Shown: positions 46,201-53,163 of the stretch, in pieces
Layout of the letters: the number at the start of each line of letters is the position of its first letter
Position numbering within the stretch: the first letter of the stretch is position 1
Assembly: GCA_947177685.1 (NCBI GenBank)
Contig: CAMWVE010000003.1
Span: forward strand, 62,001-126,000
Direction of reading: 5' to 3'
From: an uncultured Porphyromonadaceae bacterium
GTDB lineage: Bacteria > Bacteroidota > Bacteroidia > Bacteroidales > Muribaculaceae
Length of the DNA: 64,000 nt
Translations under genes and position numbers: made by a program
The notes under the pieces: model-generated
What the model saw: the letters and a program-made list of their open reading frames with translations, nothing else
The model's database searches: none
What the model was told of the DNA's origin: nothing

Positions 46201-46410
46201 GCTGACGAAATGGGTCTGCATCTGACAATGAATGACGGCATCCTCAGCCTCGGCGCAAAAGCTGACGATGTGGAAGCCTTCACTCCCGCCGGAGTCATGA
46301 TTGCTCATGCCACCGACACCGATGCCATCAGCCTCCACGGTCAGTCAGGTCTTGTTCTGGTAAAAATCACCATCGACGGCAAGCAGAAAACCATCAAGAT
46401 AATCCTCTGA
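43255..46410 (+). CDS. Large secreted GHL10-type glycosyl hydrolase-like protein
   Basis: 1051 aa. Signal peptide to VSA; then a GHL10 (YngK-type) TIM barrel in about residues 30-400 with ELRSAWLPSI, QVRPMGDALYKS, EAHAWVNPFR and VDGVMFDDYFY; a fibronectin III/Ig-like region (400-600); a region of beta repeats that may form a propeller (620-960); and a C-terminal 60-residue module ending LVKITIDGKQKTIKIIL, similar to Bacteroidetes sorting domains. GHL10 proteins are linked to cell-wall or glycan cleavage. Probably surface or extracellular. Confidence 0.87.
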   Translation: MKFCKILLAAAVIASVVSFRVSAETAEIPKNELRSAWLPSISTNTSWPGSDQGTSASVAKKQQQSLIAHIDRMVKYNCNALALQVRPMGDALYKSSCEPWSHYLTGKRGTAPTYDPLEFFVKECHARGIEAHAWVNPFRLKKGATPLTAYDQAHIDKGWTITYTHPQEGTTTIFDPGNPEVRKYIVDRVMEIVKNYDVDGVMFDDYFYCPGLPYDITSGYDYAEYKASGTKLSLADWRRENVNKMIAETNAAIKAIKPWVRFGLSPRGIGGGPAGVSAKKYGLPACPASAGDGMYNSIFCDPLAWMAEKSIDYLSPQIYWASTQSNAPYVPICNWWVKVSDKFDVAFYSSVGAYRNYVAGEMGLELNTNRVENHDGDNGVVFYAAGDMDQYDSELKAAFATKSLVPPLRLYSTDDPGKIAELTKNGTTLSCTKLDKVRYAFYAVPKTVTLEDAASKVKTGFNAKYLLGFSYTPTFTLPTDKAEGYWYAVTPYDRYGYEWEATTLGIDIIKPAPEITLVQPENGAQFSEGDITFGVSKIDVATRQTIEISTEITFKEPLLVIDTPSNTSDNTLFYVVPVSTFSEGTYYWRATTEAKGYNDGVSAFRSFSIQPSSTGDYTLITDGEMYNFANHSSAEGKQIRLENLWIRSDNHGNPLGIDTDHCRDFTVVGNTIYIARMEAVSSTAAISLLRYNAETGEQMSTLELTKDDNYKGFYAPLTTVTTDDAGNLLISAMALSANNNVVVGKVNPVTGAVTTVMAEKAAGRVDHIDVIGDINTDAYIIAAGAALPSIYRWHLVNGKVTESKTFAHGVSNNLGTAPRIHAVSKDGAFIDGGSTDFHYYDFAKGKATGVFPSKKAVSTNGGAYFTFDGMPFIVYPHTTFANGICYSIDYGPALPASYENLTNIWQITPKSFGNRTAAGGDFGALAEARVFEGTSQQPKVRAVLPEEDTDGKKAIIYVYAANNALAAYKLDYKPTPSAVDGIADEMGLHLTMNDGILSLGAKADDVEAFTPAGVMIAHATDTDAISLHGQSGLVLVKITIDGKQKTIKIIL

Positions 46411-46425
46411 TTTCCCCATAATCTC

Positions 46426-46455
46426 TAAGACCCCGTTCCCCAATATTTTTTAAGG
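46426..46455 (+). repeat. Repeat R5 of the GACCCCGTTCCCC family
   Basis: TAAGACCCCGTTCCCCAATA followed by TTTTTTAAGG, the cleanest copy of the box. Only one half of the palindrome is present; it merges directly into a terminator-like hairpin. Confidence 0.65.
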
Positions 46456-46487
46456 CGGAGCATCGGACTCACCGGTGCCCCGCCTTA
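46451..46487 (+). terminator. Hairpin downstream of the GHL10 gene
   Basis: TAAGGCGGAGC pairs with GCCCCGCCTTA (11 of 14 in the extended stem) around a 10-12 nt loop. The following bases TCGTTA are T-poor, so termination strength is uncertain. Confidence 0.5.
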
Positions 46488-46514
46488 TCGTTATCCACAG
46501 ATTGAACAAAAATT

Positions 46515-46544
46515 TTGCCAGTTCTGTTAGTTTTACTAAATTTG
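46515..46544 (+). promoter_or_regulatory. Promoter of rlmN
   Basis: TTG (46515-46517), 19-bp spacer, TAAATTTG (46537-46544): a textbook Bacteroidetes promoter. The GTG start at 46563 is only 18 nt beyond, so the leader is very short. Confidence 0.75.
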
Positions 46545-46562
46545 TAGAATAAACCGGAAAAC

Positions 46563-47591
46563 GTGGAAAAAACCGTATTGTTAGGCATGAATCCTCAGCA
46601 ACTGAAGCAGGTTGCGATTGAAGAGGGACTGAAACCATTCGTGGGCAAACAGCTTGCGAAGTGGCTCTATGAGAAGCGTGCCACCGACTTCAGCGTAATG
46701 ACAGACATAAGTGTGGCTGGTCGCGAACGGCTCGCCCGGAAATATGTCATAGGGCGTGAGTCTCCATTGAAAGAGGCGCTGTCAGCTGACGGCACTGCAA
46801 AATATCTGTTCCGCGGTGTCAACGGCAGGGATGTTGAAGCTGTTTATATCCCTGACCGCGAGCGTGCCACACTCTGCGTCAGTTCGCAGGCAGGATGCAA
46901 AATGAACTGCTCGTTCTGCATGACAGGCAAACAAGGGTTCCACGGCAATCTCACGGCTGCCCAGATTATTAATCAGGTCCTTTCGGTACCCGGCTCGGAA
47001 AACCTCACCAACATTGTGTTTATGGGCATGGGTGAGCCTATGGATAACCTACCCGAAGTGCTTCGTGCCATAGAAGTGCTGACCGAGCCGTGGGGTCTGG
47101 CATGGAGCCCCAAGCGTATAACCGTGTCATCGATAGGCAAATTGCGTGAACTCAGGCAGTTGCTCGAACAGACCAAAGTTCATGTGGCAATTTCCATCCA
47201 CTCTCCATTCCCGCAGGAACGCCACGACCTGATGCCGGTGGAGGGAGCATATCCCATCACCGAGGTCATAGCCTTGTTGCGCGAATTCGATTTCAGCCAT
47301 CAGCGGCGCCTGTCGTTTGAATATATAATGTGGCGAGGAGTCAACGACGACCTCCGCCATGCCGACGCACTCGCGCGTCTGCTCCGCGGTCTTGCCTGCC
47401 GCGTGAACCTCATCAGGTTTCATGCCATCGACGGCGCCGACCACCTGCAGCCTGCCTCTCCCGATGCTATGGTGCGTTTCCGCGATCGCCTCAACGATGC
47501 GGGCATAACAGCAACCATCCGCGCATCGCGTGGCGAGGATATTGACGCCGCATGCGGGATGCTTGCCGGAAAACAAAACACAAACAATTGA
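46563..47591 (+). CDS. rlmN: Dual-specificity 23S rRNA/tRNA adenine C2 methyltransferase (RlmN)
   Basis: 342 aa radical SAM enzyme with a GTG start. Motif CKMNCSFC (CxxxCxxC cluster ligands), GMGEPMDNL, and the C-terminal DIDAACGMLAGK containing the methyl-carrying Cys. Methylates A2503 of 23S rRNA and A37 of some tRNAs. The short leader fits the GTG choice; no better ATG lies upstream. Confidence 0.95.
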   Translation: MEKTVLLGMNPQQLKQVAIEEGLKPFVGKQLAKWLYEKRATDFSVMTDISVAGRERLARKYVIGRESPLKEALSADGTAKYLFRGVNGRDVEAVYIPDRERATLCVSSQAGCKMNCSFCMTGKQGFHGNLTAAQIINQVLSVPGSENLTNIVFMGMGEPMDNLPEVLRAIEVLTEPWGLAWSPKRITVSSIGKLRELRQLLEQTKVHVAISIHSPFPQERHDLMPVEGAYPITEVIALLREFDFSHQRRLSFEYIMWRGVNDDLRHADALARLLRGLACRVNLIRFHAIDGADHLQPASPDAMVRFRDRLNDAGITATIRASRGEDIDAACGMLAGKQNTNN

Positions 47592-47604
47592 ATTTCACTT
47601 CATT

Positions 47605-47985
47605 ATGAAAAGATATTTCTTAGCAGCTCTGACCGCCTTGCTCCTTGCGGCAACCATGTTTGCCGAAGGTAAAGCCAATGCACAGTTCAAAGATAAAACC
47701 CACAATTTCGGCACCATCCGCGAAGCCGACGGTCCGGTGACAACCGAATTTCCTTTCACCAACGACGGCGATGCTCCGCTGGTGATTGTCTCAGCCGTAG
47801 CCTCGTGCGGATGCACAAGTCCGGAATATCCCCGCAAACCTGTTCAGCCGGGTGAGTCAGGCGTAATCAAGGTCACCTACGACCCTGCCGGACGTCCGGG
47901 TGAATTCAGCAAGACCATCACGGTCCGCACCCCTGACAAACGCATCAAGCTGCGCATCAAAGGCAATGTCATTCCCAAGAACTGA
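47605..47985 (+). CDS. DUF1573 domain protein (short)
   Basis: 126 aa from the ATG at 47605, which opens a signal peptide (LTALLLAATMFAEG). A single DUF1573 beta-sandwich follows: HNFGTIREADGPV, FTNDGDAPLVIVSAVASCGCTSPEYP and GVIKVTYDPAGRPG. Family function unknown; common in Bacteroidetes surface or periplasmic proteins. Two nt before the next gene, which is a related protein. Confidence 0.88.
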   Translation: MKRYFLAALTALLLAATMFAEGKANAQFKDKTHNFGTIREADGPVTTEFPFTNDGDAPLVIVSAVASCGCTSPEYPRKPVQPGESGVIKVTYDPAGRPGEFSKTITVRTPDKRIKLRIKGNVIPKN

Positions 47986-47987
47986 TT

Positions 47988-49055
47988 ATGAAAAGAGTTT
48001 CGCTGACACTACTGCTTCTGACAGCCATCTTGTCGATCCATGCCACCACTTCCATCCGCTGGCTCGGCACGGTTCATGACTTCGGTGCGTTCGACGAGAA
48101 CGACGGTAAAGTCAACTGCCGCTTCCGGTTTGTCAACACCGGCGACGAACCGGTGGCGATAATAACCGTGCGCACCACCTGCGGATGCACCACTTCAAGC
48201 TACACACGAGGCTCCGTGGCTCCCGGCGACACTGCCTCCATCGACGTGACCTTCAATCCGGTAGGGCGCGCCGGCAAATTTGAAAAAGATATTTTTGTGG
48301 ATACAAACACCGATCCGCGCCGCAGTAAGCTGACCATAAAAGGGGTAGTCGTAGGCTCATCGAACACAGTGCGGTCACGCTTCCCTGTCGATGCCGGAGC
48401 ACTCAAGCTGCGGTCTGACATGATTGCTTTCGGCGAGCTACCCTCGTCACGCATAAAAACCGAATATCTCGACGCCTACAACACCTCCGTAGACACCCTG
48501 CATGTGCAGTGGGAGAACCTGCCACCCTACATCACCGTCGGGAACAATCCTCACGGCATAGCCCCGGGTGAATTTAACACATTCTCCATCAGTTTCGACC
48601 CCTACAAATGCAAGGAATATGGCGTGATTACTGATGAGATAACCCTCCGAACAGGCAACGACACCAAGAAAATCAAAACCGTGGCTATAGTCAGCGAGGA
48701 TTTCTCGCGCCTCACCCCCGCTCAACTCGCAAAAGCACCGGTAATCAAGGTAAGCCCCACCCGAGTGGAACTTACCCCCGTCAGCCGCTCGCAGAAAAAA
48801 GTGGAATGTCACATAACGGTCACCAACGAAGGGAAACAGCCGCTGATGCTCCGCCGCGTTTACAGCGCTGACGACGGTGTCGAAATCTCGGAGTTCCCCA
48901 CAAAGATAAAGAAAGGAAACTCAGCTGACATCGCCGTCACCATAAACCTCGACGACATCAGCTCCGATTTCATAAATGCCAGAGTTTCAATAGTTTCAAA
49001 CTCGCCATCATCGCCCACAACCATCGTGCGCATAGCCGGCGAGATAACCCAGTAA
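47988..49055 (+). CDS. DUF1573 domain protein (long)
   Basis: 355 aa. Signal peptide (LLLLTAILSIHA), an N-terminal DUF1573 domain like that of the preceding gene (VHDFGAFDENDGKVN, TTCGCTTSSYT, DVTFNPVGRAG) and two further beta-sandwich segments (about 130-240 and 245-355). Probably a periplasmic structural or binding protein. It and the short neighbour look like an ancient tandem duplication. Confidence 0.87.
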   Translation: MKRVSLTLLLLTAILSIHATTSIRWLGTVHDFGAFDENDGKVNCRFRFVNTGDEPVAIITVRTTCGCTTSSYTRGSVAPGDTASIDVTFNPVGRAGKFEKDIFVDTNTDPRRSKLTIKGVVVGSSNTVRSRFPVDAGALKLRSDMIAFGELPSSRIKTEYLDAYNTSVDTLHVQWENLPPYITVGNNPHGIAPGEFNTFSISFDPYKCKEYGVITDEITLRTGNDTKKIKTVAIVSEDFSRLTPAQLAKAPVIKVSPTRVELTPVSRSQKKVECHITVTNEGKQPLMLRRVYSADDGVEISEFPTKIKKGNSADIAVTINLDDISSDFINARVSIVSNSPSSPTTIVRIAGEITQ

Positions 49056-49070
49056 TCCCCCCGCTTAGCA

Positions 49071-50189
49071 ATGGAACATCCTGAAAACGATTCGCAATAC
49101 GCAGGTCTGACCGTCAACTCAGGCGTTGCCCAACCCCCATCAGTAAACCCCTATCTCAAGGCTCGCAAACGCAAGCCGTTGCCCTCACCTGCCGAAATGG
49201 TCGAGCGAATACTCAAAGGCGACGTGACCATGCTGAGCCGTGCCGTGACATTGGTGGAGAGCATAAATCCCGCACATGAGGCAGTGGCACAGGAAGTCAT
49301 CGAAAAATGCCTCCCCTACTCCGGAAACTCACGCCGCATAGGCATCACCGGAGTGCCCGGAGCCGGCAAAAGCACCTCCATCGATGTGTTCGGTCTGCAC
49401 GTTCTGCGTGACGGCGGCAAGCTTGCCGTACTCGCCATCGACCCCTCAAGCGAACGCACCAAAGGGAGTATTCTCGGCGACAAAACCCGCATGGAAAAAC
49501 TCTCGCTCCATCCTGATGCCTTCATACGCCCTTCTCCATCGGCAGGCTCATTAGGAGGTGTGGCACGTAAAACCCGCGAGACAATCGTTCTGTGCGAAGC
49601 AGCCGGATTCAACAACATCTTCGTAGAGACCGTAGGCGTAGGGCAGAGCGAAACCGCCGTACACTCCATGGTCGACTTCTTCCTGCTGATACAACTTGCC
49701 GGCACCGGCGACGAACTGCAAGGCATAAAGCGCGGCATCATGGAAATGGCTGACGGCATTGTAATCAACAAAGCTGACGGCGACAACATTGACCGCGCAC
49801 GTCTGGCACAGGCACAGTTCCGCTCGGCACTTCACCTCTTCCCCCCCACAACATCCGGATGGATGCCCGAAGTGCTCACATACTCAGGATATTACGAGTT
49901 AGGCATACCCGAAGTGTGGGAGATGATTGACCGCTACTTTGAATTTGTGAAGAAAAACGGCTACTTCGAGCTTAAGCGTCAGCAACAGGCACGCTACTGG
50001 ATGCGCGAAACCATCCAGAGCCGTCTGCTCAACAACTTCTACAACAACCCGGAAGTAGAACAGCGTCTTGCAGCCCTTGAAAATCAAGTACTTGCCAACA
50101 GACTAAGCTCATTTGTCGCTGCAGGCAACATCCTCGACTTCTACTTCAACCATCTTGACATCACCAACCAAAGTCAGTCCAACGACTAA
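49071..50189 (+). CDS. meaB: Methylmalonyl-CoA mutase-associated GTPase MeaB
   Basis: 372 aa G3E-family GTPase. P-loop GITGVPGAGKSTSID, switch/Walker B LAIDPSSERTKGSILGDKTRM, and ETVGVGQSE. Protects and loads the B12-dependent methylmalonyl-CoA mutase used for propionate production. The mutase genes are not in this window. Confidence 0.95.
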   Translation: MEHPENDSQYAGLTVNSGVAQPPSVNPYLKARKRKPLPSPAEMVERILKGDVTMLSRAVTLVESINPAHEAVAQEVIEKCLPYSGNSRRIGITGVPGAGKSTSIDVFGLHVLRDGGKLAVLAIDPSSERTKGSILGDKTRMEKLSLHPDAFIRPSPSAGSLGGVARKTRETIVLCEAAGFNNIFVETVGVGQSETAVHSMVDFFLLIQLAGTGDELQGIKRGIMEMADGIVINKADGDNIDRARLAQAQFRSALHLFPPTTSGWMPEVLTYSGYYELGIPEVWEMIDRYFEFVKKNGYFELKRQQQARYWMRETIQSRLLNNFYNNPEVEQRLAALENQVLANRLSSFVAAGNILDFYFNHLDITNQSQSND

Positions 50190-50270
50190 AAACTACCGTC
50201 TAACAACTAAAAACTATAGACTACCGACTAATATCTAAAGACTAAAGCCTACCGACTAAAAACTAAACCA
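50190..50270 (+). repeat. Low-complexity CTAAAAACTA repeat block (a)
   Basis: About 80 bp made of variants of GACTAAAAACTA, CTAACAACTA and CTACCGACTA. Related blocks, in opposite orientation, occur at 51492-51531 and 53104-53163. Confidence 0.6.
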
Positions 50271-50273
50271 CCC

Positions 50274-50675
50274 ATGACAAAAACCCTTACACTGCTACTT
50301 TGCTCAGCCTGTTTTCTGATGATGCTATCATCATGTCTTTCCACCGAGCAGAAAATGCTTAAGAAAGATGTAGAAGTTCTCAACCAGAACCTTCCCGCGG
50401 AAGTTGCCGGAATAACAATCGTTACCGCCGCTTACGACACCGAAACAGATATCGTTACCCTTGAACTTTACGCCGAGAACTCCCTTTCGGCATTAGCAGC
50501 TTCAAAAACACCCGCGCTTGTTCAGCAAGGACTCATCGTCTACCTCAAGTCAACCGATTGGGGTTCAGACTTCCTCACCTCAGTCCGCAAGGCAAACGTA
50601 ACCCTCAAATGCCCCTGCTACGATGAATCAGACAACGAAATCATCACTCTGAACATTCCCCCCGAGGACCTCTGA
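50274..50675 (+). CDS. Small hypothetical lipoprotein
   Basis: 133 aa with an SPII signal (ACFLMMLSSC, lipidated Cys at about 21). The mature part is mixed alpha/beta (VEVLNQNLPAEVAGI, ETDIVTLELYAENSLSAL). Not recognised. Followed by a bidirectional terminator shared with tRNA-Leu. Confidence 0.7.
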   Translation: MTKTLTLLLCSACFLMMLSSCLSTEQKMLKKDVEVLNQNLPAEVAGITIVTAAYDTETDIVTLELYAENSLSALAASKTPALVQQGLIVYLKSTDWGSDFLTSVRKANVTLKCPCYDESDNEIITLNIPPEDL

Positions 50676-50701
50676 TTCCACATAACCCTAACACAAAAAA
50701 A

Positions 50702-50728
50702 AGAGGACTCTCGCCATGAGAATCCTCT
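50702..50728. terminator. Bidirectional terminator between the lipoprotein gene and tRNA-Leu
   Basis: AGAGGACTCTC pairs with GAGAATCCTCT (one mismatch) around GCCAT. T-run TTTTTCT follows on the plus strand and TTTTTTTT on the minus strand, so it serves both converging units. Confidence 0.85.
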
Positions 50729-50735
50729 TTTTCTG

Positions 50736-50817
50736 TACCCGGAGCCGGGATCGAACCGGCACGGATTGCTCCATCGGTGTTTGAGACCGACGCGTCTACC
50801 GATTCCGCCATCCGGGC
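50736..50817 (-). tRNA. tRNA-Leu (anticodon CAA)
   Basis: 82-nt cloverleaf on the minus strand: acceptor GCCCGGA/TCCGGGT, D-arm with GGCGGAATCGGTAGACGC, anticodon stem CGGT/ACCG with loop CTCAAAC (CAA, reads UUG), a class II variable arm (GGAGCAATCC) and T-arm GCCGG-TTCGATC-CCGGC. CCA is not encoded. Confidence 0.97.
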
Positions 50818-50973
50818 TTTGCGGTGCAAAGGTACGCAGTTTTTTTGGGTTTTCAAAATTTTTGGAGATTTTGATGCGACTATTCCTAAAGAAATCAATT
50901 ATTCTCATATAAAAGACTGCCTGACCTTGGCTGTCAGACAGTCTCTTGGGAATTTTATGAAAGGGGATGGATA

Positions 50974-51492
50974 TTATGCTGTTGCCAGAGGCGCAGGTGT
51001 GGTGTAGGTGCGTGATGCAAGTTCCTGATCAAGCATGTAGATGCCAGTGCCGTCCTTACCGATCATTGTGTACTTGTCAATGAGCTGCTGTGCGGTTTCC
51101 TCTTCTTCAACCTGCTCGGAGATGAACCAGTTGAGAGTTTCGCGGGTGGCATAGTCATGTTCGGCTTCTGCCATTGCGTAAATTTTGTTTATCAGCGATG
51201 TTACCACCTGCTCGTGTGCCAGTGTAGCCTTGAAGGCGTCGAGGGGTGTAGCCCACTCGGTTTCCACTGCTGCAATAGGTTTGAGCAGCACGCGACCGCC
51301 ACGTTGGTTGACATAGTTCATGAAGATGTGGGCATGGTCTTGTTCTTCGCGGAACTGGATGCGGAACCAGTTGGCTACGCCGGGATTACCTTTGGCTTCA
51401 AAGTTGTTAGCCATTGACAGATAGAGATATGCTGACCAGAATTCGGCATTGATTTGCTCGTTGAGAGCGGCTTCGAGTTTTTCGCTTAACAT
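50974..51492 (-). CDS. ftnA: Ferritin (FtnA-type)
   Basis: 172 aa four-helix bundle protein. Ferroxidase ligands are visible in LNEQINAEFWSAYLYLSMA and FREEQDHAHIF, and in the C-terminal helix WFISEQVEEE. Normal bacterial non-haem ferritin length. Stores iron in 24-mers. A CTAAAAACTA repeat block lies directly upstream. Confidence 0.95.
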   Translation of the reverse strand: MLSEKLEAALNEQINAEFWSAYLYLSMANNFEAKGNPGVANWFRIQFREEQDHAHIFMNYVNQRGGRVLLKPIAAVETEWATPLDAFKATLAHEQVVTSLINKIYAMAEAEHDYATRETLNWFISEQVEEEETAQQLIDKYTMIGKDGTGIYMLDQELASRTYTTPAPLATA

Positions 51493-51531
51493 ATTATTAG
51501 TTGTTAGTTTTTAGTCGTTAGTTTTTAGGTG
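51492..51531 (-). repeat. CTAAAAACTA repeat block (b)
   Basis: On the minus strand reads as CTAAAAACTAACGACTAAAA and CTAACAACTAAT. Same family as blocks at 50190 and 53104. Confidence 0.55.
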
Positions 51532-51569
51532 TAGGGACGCTTCGTGGAGTGTCCGGTAAAATAGAGGTA

Positions 51570-52175
51570 TCAGTCTTTAGTTGTTCTGAGCGTGATATCG
51601 CGATGGTTGACTTCACATGTCATTATGTTGCCCTGTATTTTGATGTCGTCAATCTTGGTGAATTTGAAGAAGTCACCGCGAAGAGATTCGGTAATCTGCT
51701 GACGAACATATTGTGCGGCTGAGGGTTGCAACTTTGCAAGGTCGGGACCGTTCTCACTCATCTCGCCTGCTGGGGTAAGGACTGTGGCTGATGGGTCAAC
51801 CTCAACACTGAATGTTTCGGGACGCAGATAAATGGCTATCTCATCGTCATCGACAGCAGCCCATGTTCCGCTGATAGTGGCTTTCCCACTGGCAGTGACA
51901 CTGACAGGTGCCTCGGGGTTATCATTGTCGGGAAGCTGAGTGTTTACCGATACCATGCTGCTGATTACAATTTCTCCACCTGCCTGCGAGGGTTCTTTGA
52001 CAAACTCCACCAGACGCATGATGCCTATGGTCTGACCTTCGGTGTCGGTTATCTGATCGGGCTGCATGGTCCATGTACCTTGAAGTTGCTCTGCCAGACG
52101 CTGTTTGCTGTCGCATGAGCTTAGCCCAAGTATCATTATCGCTGCTGCGAAAAGTGCTGTAAGTTTTTTCATCAT
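51570..52175 (-). CDS. Hypothetical lipoprotein, lipocalin-like
   Basis: About 201 aa from the ATG at 52175 (MMKKLTALFAAAIMILGLSSC); an in-frame ATG at 52238 would put extra residues before the signal. Mature start RLAEQLQGTWTMQPDQITD is the strand pattern of lipocalin-like Bacteroidetes lipoproteins. Function unknown. Downstream of queE in the same direction, 50 nt apart. Confidence 0.72.
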   Translation of the reverse strand: MMKKLTALFAAAIMILGLSSCDSKQRLAEQLQGTWTMQPDQITDTEGQTIGIMRLVEFVKEPSQAGGEIVISSMVSVNTQLPDNDNPEAPVSVTASGKATISGTWAAVDDDEIAIYLRPETFSVEVDPSATVLTPAGEMSENGPDLAKLQPSAAQYVRQQITESLRGDFFKFTKIDDIKIQGNIMTCEVNHRDITLRTTKD

Positions 52176-52224
52176 AGTTTGTTTTACATATATAATATGT
52201 AAACAATTCTCTGGCTGAAAAGGT

Positions 52225-52788
52225 TCAGGGTATGTCAATCAACTTGTGGGTTTGAAGCGAAAGATTCCATTCAGGATGGTCGAGGACGTAGCGCAGGGTC
52301 TGCGGGATGTTCTGTCCGGAAAGGGGCTGAAGATAGAATCGTGTGACCGAGGGATATTCCTCAAGGTAATGCTGCATGTCACTGCCCTGATACACCAACT
52401 TCAACTCATCGATGCGTGTAATACGGACGGGTCCGCCTGCTTTGGGGGAGCATGTGACCCAGTCGATTGTGTCAGGGAGCGGGTTAGTACCGTTGGTTTC
52501 TATGTGTACTGTAATCCGGTGGCTGTGAAGCAGATCAACAAGCTCCTCAAGGGGCTGCAACGATGGTTCACCGCCGGTAATGACCACTCTCCGGGCAGGA
52601 TAACGAAGCACGGTGTCGACAACGTCCTCCGGCGTCATCAGTGTGTGACGGCTGTGGTCGGTGTCGCAGAACGGACAGCTGAGGTTGCACCCTGACAGGC
52701 GCACGAAAACCATAGGGGTGCCGGTCCAGAACCCTTCACCCTGAATGGAGTAGAATATCTCGTTGATCCGGAGCGGTTTATTTCTCAT
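52225..52788 (-). CDS. queE: 7-carboxy-7-deazaguanine synthase
   Basis: 187 aa from the ATG at 52788 (MRNKPLRINEIFYSIQGEG). Radical SAM motif SGCNLSCPFCDTDHS (CxxxCxxC) and GGEPSLQPL. The compact size is normal for QueE. Catalyses ring contraction of carboxytetrahydropterin on the way to queuosine. Its start overlaps the queD 3' end by 11 nt. Confidence 0.94.
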   Translation of the reverse strand: MRNKPLRINEIFYSIQGEGFWTGTPMVFVRLSGCNLSCPFCDTDHSRHTLMTPEDVVDTVLRYPARRVVITGGEPSLQPLEELVDLLHSHRITVHIETNGTNPLPDTIDWVTCSPKAGGPVRITRIDELKLVYQGSDMQHYLEEYPSVTRFYLQPLSGQNIPQTLRYVLDHPEWNLSLQTHKLIDIP

Positions 52789-53107
52789 ACGCGGCAATGT
52801 TTCCCTCGCTTTCCTGCACTTCCACGCGATAGCAGTTTTGAATGTTGTCACAAACCCATCGAGCTATGTTTTCAGCGGTTGGGTTGAATGGAAGTACTTC
52901 ATTAAGATTCTGATGATCAAGACGTTCTGTTATTGCCTTTTTTATATGTGAAAAGTCTGTCACCATGCCGTCAGGGTTCAGCTCGGCTGCCCGGCAGAAC
53001 ACTGTGATTATCCAATTGTGACCGTGGAGATTCTCGCATTTGCTCTCGTAGCTGAGGCGTAGCGCGTGCGAGGCAGAGATTTCGAGTCGTTTTTTGACGT
53101 AGTACAT
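52778..53107 (-). CDS. queD: 6-carboxytetrahydropterin synthase
   Basis: 109 aa PTPS-family enzyme. Zn-binding His residues in SASHALRL and CENLHGHNW, and DFSHIKKAITERLDHQNLN with the catalytic Asp/His pair. Feeds QueE in queuosine synthesis. First gene of the queD-queE pair. Confidence 0.94.
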   Translation of the reverse strand: MYYVKKRLEISASHALRLSYESKCENLHGHNWIITVFCRAAELNPDGMVTDFSHIKKAITERLDHQNLNEVLPFNPTAENIARWVCDNIQNCYRVEVQESEGNIAAYEK

Positions 53108-53163
53108 TATAGTTGTTAGTCGGTAGTCGTTAGTTTTTAGTTAGTAGTCTATAGTCTTTAGTC
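53104..53163 (-). repeat. CTAAAAACTA repeat block (c)
   Basis: On the minus strand: repeated CTAAAGACTATAGACTACTA, CTAAAAACTAACGACTACCG and GACTAACAACTA. It lies between the CCA-adding enzyme stop and queD. Confidence 0.6.

Noticed and set aside
50190-53163. CRISPR array from the repeated CTAAAAACTA blocks
   Set aside because: Units are short and irregular, there are no unique spacers of constant length and no cas genes.
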